Assembly: GCF_019112545.1 (NCBI RefSeq)
Contig: NW_025064880.1
Span: forward strand, 1,493,719-1,557,718
Direction of reading: 5' to 3'
Length of the DNA: 64,000 nucleotides
Source: Guyanagaster necrorhizus
Lineage: Eukaryota; Basidiomycota; Agaricomycetes; Agaricales; Physalacriaceae
Shown: piece after piece, positions 57,501 to 64,000 of the stretch
How positions within the stretch are numbered: the first letter of the stretch is position 1
Layout of the letters: the number at the start of each line of letters is the position of its first letter
Notes under the pieces: generated by a model
The model's database searches: none
Told to the model about the DNA's origin: nothing
The model's input: the letters and a program-made list of their open reading frames with translations, nothing else
Position numbers and translations under genes: made by a program

Positions 57501-57656
57501 TCACATCCCGGGCCAGTTTCTGCTCCCCAGTCTGCTCTTACTAGCACCGCCACCACTCCAGGGACGTCTTCGCTAAAAATTCGACTCCCTCGGCTGAACA
57601 CGCTGAATCCTCCCTCTGCTGGAGCCCATAACGAAGACACGTCTACCCGTGTGTAG
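54581..57656 (+). CDS. RCO1: RCO1-like PHD-finger protein (Rpd3S histone deacetylase subunit)
   Basis: The start at 54581 (MASTASVSAYVLPPGVPV) leads into a Pro/Ser-rich, disordered region. The first PHD finger begins DHCSACRQLGKLVYCDGCPR, then AFHLWCLDPPIES and WFCPACNIRR (C4HC3). After a spacer (IHLVDTSIPSEFQLPVDVRT, RDSYRLKDRNGAPVLCHRCG) comes a second finger: HYEMWKHIVSCDYCDLHWHL, DCLDPPLSTMPPF and KWMCPNHSE. A conserved VDEVLINGRRYRVPERIILL segment follows, then a basic tail to CGT-GTG-TAG at 57656. Two fingers with this spacing resemble Rco1/PHF12, which recruits Rpd3S to H3K36-methylated gene bodies. Ntox/NTO1-type PHD proteins are the alternative. Exons after 56200 are approximate. Confidence 0.75.
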
Positions 57657-58042
57657 GACGTTTCCGGTTGGGACTTGCTTCCGTTGCATAACGTCATCTC
57701 TTTGCTGATACTCATGATTATTTATTGCCTAATCATTGCAAGATTCATTGACATCCGCTCTTTTATCCTGCTTTCTGCGAACGCCTCACGTTCATGATCA
57801 CTCGCGATTACCATCATAGACGTAGTTGACACAATATCTTGCCTGCCAGTGAATCAGTATAATGTTCATTCCCTGTGTGTAATCAAAAGGATAGAGTGCG
57901 TAGTGCAAGGATGACGCCGGACTGATGCTCAGCACAAAAATAACCATTGTCCTGTCGGTGCATCGGATGGTTTGGTAAGAGCTTCTGATTCTTGAATCAG
58001 CACGCCAATATTCTATACGATCGTGTAACGGAAAGCGTACCT
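57657..58042. other. Intergenic, 3' regions
   Basis: No recognised feature. It separates the convergent RCO1-like gene and the small minus-strand gene that follows. Confidence 0.35.
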
Positions 58043-58306
58043 CTACCGCTCTTTCAAGAGATTCTTCAATTGTGTCCTCACCCCAGACTGAACATCTTTC
58101 AATGCCAGCTTTGTTATTGGTGGCTCTATGCGAATATTACTGGGCCAATTATCGCCGGCTTTTGCTTTTCGCTCGAGGAGAATGTCGATGAGGGCAGGCG
58201 GCTTGACTTCCGGGGGTCGCTCGGCGGATGAGGGAACGAACCTCTGCGTGAGCTCGACGGACGACCGAGGAACAAGACGAATCAATCTTGCAGTTGACGG
58301 CCGCAT
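58043..58306 (-). CDS. Small protein with a mitochondrial-like N-terminus
   Basis: An uninterrupted 87-codon frame begins MRPSTARLIRLVPRSSVELT, Arg/Ser-rich and lacking acidic residues until position 18, as in mitochondrial targeting peptides. It continues PEVKPPALIDILLERKAKAG, DNWPSNIRIEPPITKLALKD and ends VRTQLKNLLKER. Base composition and amino-acid use look coding. A GT donor just after the stop region (GAGCG/GTAGAG) leaves room for one more exon. No family recognised with confidence. It converges on the RCO1-like gene. Confidence 0.5.
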   Translation of the reverse strand: MRPSTARLIRLVPRSSVELTQRFVPSSAERPPEVKPPALIDILLERKAKAGDNWPSNIRIEPPITKLALKDVQSGVRTQLKNLLKER

Positions 58307-59067
58307 ATACTTGGGTAGCTTTATAGAGTCGCAAGGACTGAGATTGCGTAGTCACGGTATGAAAAGGAAAGCTGCTCACCGAAATTCAGAGCGAAGGAAT
58401 GTTGCGTGATGTGACACATTGTGACGTCGCAACTTTTATCTCCATCTTCTTTATCTTATCTCTCCCCTTATCTTCTTCACATCAACTGTATATATGTGGT
58501 ATGTGCTCCTACACCTTAATACAGCCATAGCTTTCGACCGTACTATAGGTACCAATATGCCTTTTGATACCAGCGGATGGGTTTCTTTCCGTCGCCCAAA
58601 AGGTACAGCGATCCCTCCTCGAAGCTAGGACATCCAACTTTATTGAGGGCTACCTGTCCGTTGCTGGGCATCATATGCTGCGCGCTGCAAACGAAGACAA
58701 GAAGTTCTTCTCTTTGGTCCCGATTCGAAGATACTATCGGCGAACTCTAATTTGTCGTAAGCTATTTTCTGTTTCAAGATGGAACATTGATGGGATGACC
58801 TGTGCCAGCTTCAACTGGCGTTATTCCTGATGAAACAGGTACGGAGCTGTCACTGGGGGTTCCGGAGGATATGTATGATATGGTGATGAAGACCTTAAGA
58901 GTCGGATTTTGTGCATTTTGATTTTCCGCATAATATAAGCTCGTAATAGTAGTAATCGCAAGCATGTCGTTCATGTGACCGGGAGTAGTAATTGCAGTTA
59001 CGTCGAGACCTTTACGTTACATAACACATCTTGTGTACGAACCACGACATCCTAGCATTTATCAGAG
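58307..59067. other. Region with weak, unresolved coding signal
   Basis: From a Met at 58557 the plus strand reads MPFDTSGWVSFRRPKG before a GT donor. Near 58800-58918 the frame VPASTGVIPDETGTELSLGV and PEDMYDMVMKTLRVGFCAF looks protein-like and ends in a stop. I could not find splices that join the two pieces without stops. It may be a small gene with an unusual structure, or a relic. The last 100 bp are probably the promoter of the next gene. Confidence 0.3.
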
Positions 59068-61962
59068 ATGGATCATCTTGTTAAGGAATGGCTGCGAATA
59101 GACAGGGTATCTCGTTTACTTTGTGTACTGAAGAAAGATGGCTGGATTTCTACCCAGAACGAAGCTACTAGAAGCGAGATCCAGGAGTTATGGGAGGCGG
59201 GCAACGAGGAAGAATTGGAGAAAAGGATGAGGTAGGTAACGGGCACGCGCTCATTAATCCGCGCTGACCATCGCTCCAGGAAACGAATAGAGTTTGGAAC
59301 AGCAGGCACGTATTAGAATCCTCAAGAATCGTTAGACATGCCAGCTTACCATTTATTACTTACAAAGGTCTACGAGGAAGAATGGAGGCCGGGTGGTCCC
59401 GTATGAATGGTAAGATGGTCCCTCCTACGCGGCTCTCAATTCACAAAATCAAGATATATTTTAGACCTTATTATCATTCAAGCCTCGCAAGTGCGTTTCG
59501 TTCATGACCCATTCATGCTCCTCGTACTACAAATCTGTCTAAGGGACTGTGCCAATACGTCCTTTCTCATGTCAAAGACGCCGTTTCTCGGGGTGTTGTT
59601 ATAGGGCATGACCACCGTCACAATTCAGAACATTGGGCCCAGTTGACGGCAGCTACTTTCCTAACCAGCAATGTTAAAGTTTACCTTCACCGAGGCTTGG
59701 TTCACACCCCGATGTAAGGCTACTTATTTATTCCACTAGGAGTGCTTATAGCGGTTTCGCCACAGGGTGCCCTTCAGTGTTAAGAAGTTGAACGCTGCTT
59801 GTGGTGTCATGATCACTGGTACGCACTTTTCGTTGATCTAGTACATTGACTCATAAAATTTCTAGCCAGCCATAATCCAAAGGTTCAGTGACATCATTCT
59901 GTCTACCTCAAGAATGGCTCAATATCTGAACTGAACAGCAAGATAATGGATACAAGGTCCCTGATTAGCCATTCTTGGACGAAACCACTTTTGATGATCC
60001 TCATTATAGGTATACTGGGAGAATGCAGTACAGGTTCGTTCTAACGCGTCATTTCCTACGATAATTCAAATGAAGGGTAGATTATCGCTCCTCACGATGC
60101 CGGAATATCCGAATCCATCAAGGCCAACCTCGAACCTAAGACGTGGGATGTTGCGAACATCACTTCTTCTAACCTCTGCCTTGACAGAACGGCCCAGATG
60201 AAAGATGCTTATTTTGAAAGTCTGGCTCCTCAGAGAATGTCACTGTCAGTATCTTCTGTATCTTTACAACGTGAGGCGATTGATAAAGAGCTCTCATTCC
60301 CAGTTCTGCAGGCTCTGCGGGCACCGCATTTTGCGTGCGTTTTGTGAACACTTCGATGCATGGGGTCAGTGAACCATTTGTGTCGAGCGCATTTAAATTA
60401 TTTGGCCTTGTTCCGCCGACCCATGTGCCAGAGCAACAAGTTCCGGATCCCGATTTTCCTACCGTGACATTCCCGAATCCTGAAGAGAAAGGTGAGCATG
60501 CGCATCTTGTACGGTGATGATACTCATATCTCGTAATCGTTTAGGAGCATTGGTGATTTTTCCTACTGTCCGTTGTACTTCGCTTCTGATGCCTTTTAGG
60601 ATCTGGCGATGAAAACGGCCGCCAAGAACAATATCAACTATGTTTTAGCTCAAGATCCCGTAAGCTTACCGTCGTCATCTCCCTAAGGTTGAAAACGTTT
60701 ACTGGACATTCGTCAGGATTCTGACCGCTTTGCTGCAGCTGAGCGACAGTAAGAATCTTAACTTGCGCATACCTGAATATGCTGACTACACACGGTATTC
60801 AGACCAACGGGAGAATGGATTGCCTTTACGGGAGATCAACTGGGGGTGCTTTTCGCTGCTTGCATACTGGAAAGGTACCGCCGTAGCGGAAAACCCCTTG
60901 ACAAGCTAGCGATGGTCGCGTCAACTGTAAGCTCTAAGATGGTCGAAGCCATGGCCAATGTCGAAGGGTTTAAATTTGTGGAATGCCTCACTGGTGAGTT
61001 GTGACTATGAGAAAAGTAGCGAACTTTTCAGTCTTACAGATATATGAGGTTTCAAATACATCGGCAATGTGGCGTTGAATCTGGAACGGCAAGGCTATGA
61101 AGTGCCTTTCGGTTATGAGGAGGCTATCGGATACATGTTTGGCCCCGACATCAGGGACAAGGATGGAGTTGCAGCAACACTGGTGTTTGCTCAGCTGGTA
61201 GAGTCCCTTGTCGCTCGCCAAAAAACGGTCAACCAGTATCTGAATAATCTGTACAAGAAGTAAAGTTTTCTACCCGCTCTCTACTTATTTCCGGGATCTA
61301 ATCTTTTGCAGATACGGGCATTTTGTGGTACGAATAGTATACATCTCGAAAGCCACGGTAAACCTGAATTTATTCCAGACTAGTAATAGCTATTTTATTT
61401 GCAGCGATAGCCCCACAATCGACTCTATATTTGCACGCCTGCGTAATTTTACCGTACGTTTTTGTATTATTGATTGAGAATAGCCGATTCACTTCATGCT
61501 AATAAACAGGAAAGCATTTCCGAGTCGTTCAACTATCCTACGGAAATAGCAGGCATGTCTGTAACAAGGGTAGTCGATTTGACCACTGGATACGATAGCG
61601 CAAATCCTCCGAAGTTTAAGCCGTCGCTTCCGATCTCTTCTGGACACATGGTACAGTTCAGGGCAGAGGACAAAGAGAAAGGTGTCAAGATCGCGTTGAC
61701 CATTCGGTATATGCATCGATATTCTTGGATCTTTATAGACAGACGCTAACATATACATAGGACGAGTGGAACCGAACCCAAGGTATGCTCCTCAAACGGC
61801 ATTTCTCATGAGTAATGACATCCTTTATTCCAACAGATCAAGTACTATTTGGAAGGAAATGGGTATGATCGTGAAATATTGGTATCCACCTTGAGACAGG
61901 TAGTCGATGAGTTGGGCGACAAGTGGTTGGAAGCCAAGAACCACAACCTAGGCCGCCCTTGA
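59068..61962 (+). CDS. Phosphopentomutase / phosphoglucomutase-2 type enzyme
   Basis: The start at 59068 gives MDHLVKEWLRIDR. Key blocks follow: KRIEFGTAGLRGRMEAGWSR (FGTAGLRG, entry to the active site), RGVVIGHDHRHNSEHWAQLT, LVHTPMVPFSVKKL, GVMITASHNPK (phosphoserine loop TASHNP), NGYKVYWENAVQIIAPHDAG, ALDLAMKTAAKNNINYVLAQ, DPDSDRFAAAERQPTGEW (metal-binding DPDSDR), ECLTGFKYIGN, YEVPFGYEEAIGYMFG (sugar-binding GYEEA), and the C-terminal IRTSGTEPKIKYYLEG (phosphate-binding RTSGTEPK). This set marks the PGM2/phosphoribomutase branch (yeast Pgm3/Prm15), which interconverts ribose or deoxyribose 1- and 5-phosphate and, more weakly, glucose phosphates. Cytosolic. At least fifteen introns; full length about 600 residues. 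Confidence 0.92.
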
Positions 61963-62216
61963 AAGTTTCGAACAAGTCGGTTGTTCACACTTAATCTGTG
62001 AATCATGCAATAAAGTGTCGTGAAGAAAATGATGCCCAGATTATAGATTGCAAGAACAGTGCGACGATTATGCAGAACATGATAACAAACGGAGTAGATG
62101 AGAATACGGCAACACAAGGGTATGAAGGTAAAGCCAGCTTAGTGGTTAGTATGATTTTATCTAAGAAAGCGTAGTAATAATCTCCACATCGTGAACAGAA
62201 AGAAAACAATAAGCAG

Positions 62217-64000
62217 TTATTTAGCAGTAGCGGTCTTAGAATAACGGGTTAGCAAGGAAATGAAGAAATGATCCGATCAACTTACAGCATATCCATTGAG
62301 GGTACGGCTCGAATGATAAGTTGAAAGACTCTGTGGCTGAGAGGCTCGATACGACCTTGAAGTGCCGAGCGTCGAGGCATGGGAAGAGTTACTCGGGGTG
62401 GGCGGTGCGGCATTGCTGCCAGTAGCTCGTGACGATCGTGCAGTGAGAGGTGTCGGCGCGCTAATGAGAGACTTCTTGGGTGTTTCTGTTGTGTCCTTTC
62501 GACGGCTGCTGAGACTGGGTGTAGACAGTGTGCTCTTCGAAGTCGATGTTAGCACTTTAGTCCGTCGACCTCCGGTAACGAAAGGATGTCGTAGAGCTGA
62601 AGCTGGTTTAATACGGCGCTCGGGGTCCCAAACAAGGCATTTAGAGATAAAGTCGACGAAATCGTCATCATTGCACCGTAGCACTTGAGCCAGAGTTTTT
62701 GATCCCGGTCTACGGCGGCGTCCTTTGGAATTAGTAACCAGCCGAGGCGCACCACTTGGGTCTACTGGTCATCAGGTTAATGAGCACAGGTATCGAAAGG
62801 GCGATCAACTAACCAAAGAAAAGCTTTTTACGAGAGCTCTTGTTGACAAAATCTTTATCCGGGGTGCCGAGTACTTCCATGATACAAGATAATTGTTCTT
62901 GTTCATTCTCGCCAGGAAAAATAGGGAACCCCGTATAAAGTTCCGCGAGAATGCACCCCAGACTCCACATATCGATAGCCATGTGATAGTTCATGCCAAG
63001 AATCACCTCTGGTGACCGATAGAACCGGCTTTGAATGTACGTATAGACTGAGAAGCGATTTAGATAGTTTGCTACGGGCACAAAAAAGGATGCTTACTTT
63101 TCTCAGTTTCAAAACAGCTGCTTCCAAAGTCAATTACTTTGATACCACTCTTGGCAGGATGGCGCAGTAGGACATTCTAGCATTCATCAGTCGACCGCTA
63201 ATAAGGTACACAACAAAAGCGCACCTCCGGCTTCAAGTCACAATGGACAATGCGATGATGTCGCATGAGTGACAAAGACATTAGCATTTGACTCGTAAAA
63301 CGTCGAATCAATGCTGTAGTGAAACCCACAAAACCATTTGCCTTGATCAGCTCGTAAAGATTTATACTCAGAAGTTCCATCGCAATACACAGATGGTTGC
63401 GGAAATAGAAGTGCTCAGTCATTTTAATGACATGATGTTTCTCGTCCTCGTCCTGTTTCACAAGGATGAGTTTCTCTGACATTAACAATCACAAAGAAGA
63501 CAAACCCATTTACGAAGGTTGTCCAAAATCTTGATCTCGACCAGTGCCTGGTGGTGAAATCGTTTCTTGTTGCGAATGATCTTGATTGCTACCGACTCGC
63601 CAGAACAATGATCGCGGCAATGAAGCACCTGTCCAAAAGAGCCTTTTCCCAATGTGTCGATAACTTCATACCGATATGCCAAATGATCATGATTGATGAC
63701 TTGATAGTCGCCCCGCTCGTCATCATAACCATAATTATTAGAAGAATTGTCAGGAGATGCCATTTTCTTTTTACTTCGTGCGCCGATACAGTACACGGAA
63801 GGGAAATCCAGGATCTCTTTGCGCTCATAATCAGAGAGATATTGGCTTTGAGACCCTTTAATAATGGCTAAAGTCAAATATGCTCTAGTCAAAACGCGAG
63901 TAACTGAACGCATAAAGATACGCACATAAAGGGGAAGAAGGTTTTCCTGGAGGTAGAGGTTCCGGAAAACGAAGCAGTTCGTCCAATTCTTCTTGCGTCG
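62217..64000 (-). CDS. DYRK-family protein kinase (5' part beyond the window)
   Basis: The earliest visible sequence ([20 protein letters not shown]) lies at the window edge, so the N-terminus is missing. Next comes [18 protein letters not shown] linker sequence, then the DYRK-specific DH box [20 protein letters not shown]. Kinase motifs in order: LGKGSFGQV (P-loop), SVAIKIIRN (catalytic Lys), [66 protein letters not shown] (YxY activation loop, self-phosphorylated on tyrosine) and [21 protein letters not shown] Ser/Thr-rich tail follows. It ends GYA, or with one extra exon ATATAK and a stop at 62217-62219, because a GTAAGT donor follows GYA. The class 2 DYRK pattern (Pom1-like) suggests a role in polarity or growth control. 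Confidence 0.9.

Noticed and set aside
1..64000. tRNA genes, CRISPR arrays, retrotransposon LTRs and viral insertions
   Set aside because: I searched by eye for T-arm motifs, regularly spaced repeats and reverse-transcriptase or integrase motifs and saw none. A covariance-model or transposon search would be needed to exclude them fully.

Overview
The window looks like nuclear DNA of a filamentous basidiomycete, most likely an Agaricomycete. Nearly every gene is cut by many short GT-AG introns of about 45-65 nt, and genes lie close together on both strands. Several families are typical of mushroom-forming fungi: a DUF6534 membrane protein, IDFDIS-type protein kinase relics, F-box/LRR genes and a cysteine-rich small membrane protein. 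No species is claimed. Exon joins were read by eye from splice signals, frame and family resemblance, so terminal exons are less certain than core domains.

Layout. 1-2.3 kb: a STAS-domain tail cut by the window edge, an unassigned ORF, and the lysine/N-terminal methyltransferase EFM7. 2.3-4.9 kb: a gene-poor stretch. 4.9-27 kb: mostly cell-envelope and secretory genes. These are a GPI-anchored GH13 enzyme whose active site points to a 4-alpha-glucanotransferase, a HOOK dynein adaptor, a cysteine-rich membrane protein, a DUF1348 protein, a SUR7/PalI protein, a Zn2Cys6 regulator with two RTA1-like genes, a KRE9-like GPI protein, a DUF6534 protein, a bicovalent-flavin oxidase and a GH16 (KRE6/SKN1) fragment. 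RTT106 lies at 27.4-28.9 kb.

29-39.5 kb is an unstable accessory island. It has a broken F-box/LRR copy, an intact F-box/LRR gene, a sugar transporter, one diverged kinase-like gene, and two dead kinase copies inside an apparently perfect 1,179-bp inverted repeat (30756-31934 and 38350-39528). On one side the homology continues beyond the repeat at clearly lower identity, which suggests recent gene conversion.

39.7-64 kb is a compact housekeeping block: mitochondrial uL15, PRP38, APC6/CDC16, EPL1, RRP45, eIF2-gamma, a SurE-type phosphatase with a decayed tandem relic, an RCO1-like PHD protein, a phosphopentomutase/phosphoglucomutase-2 type enzyme and a DYRK kinase running off the right edge. 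These genes act in separate core processes and look simply co-located. The 15.5-19.9 kb segment looks like one duplicated functional unit: a regulator facing an RTA1-type membrane gene, copied once, with the second regulator decayed to a fragment.
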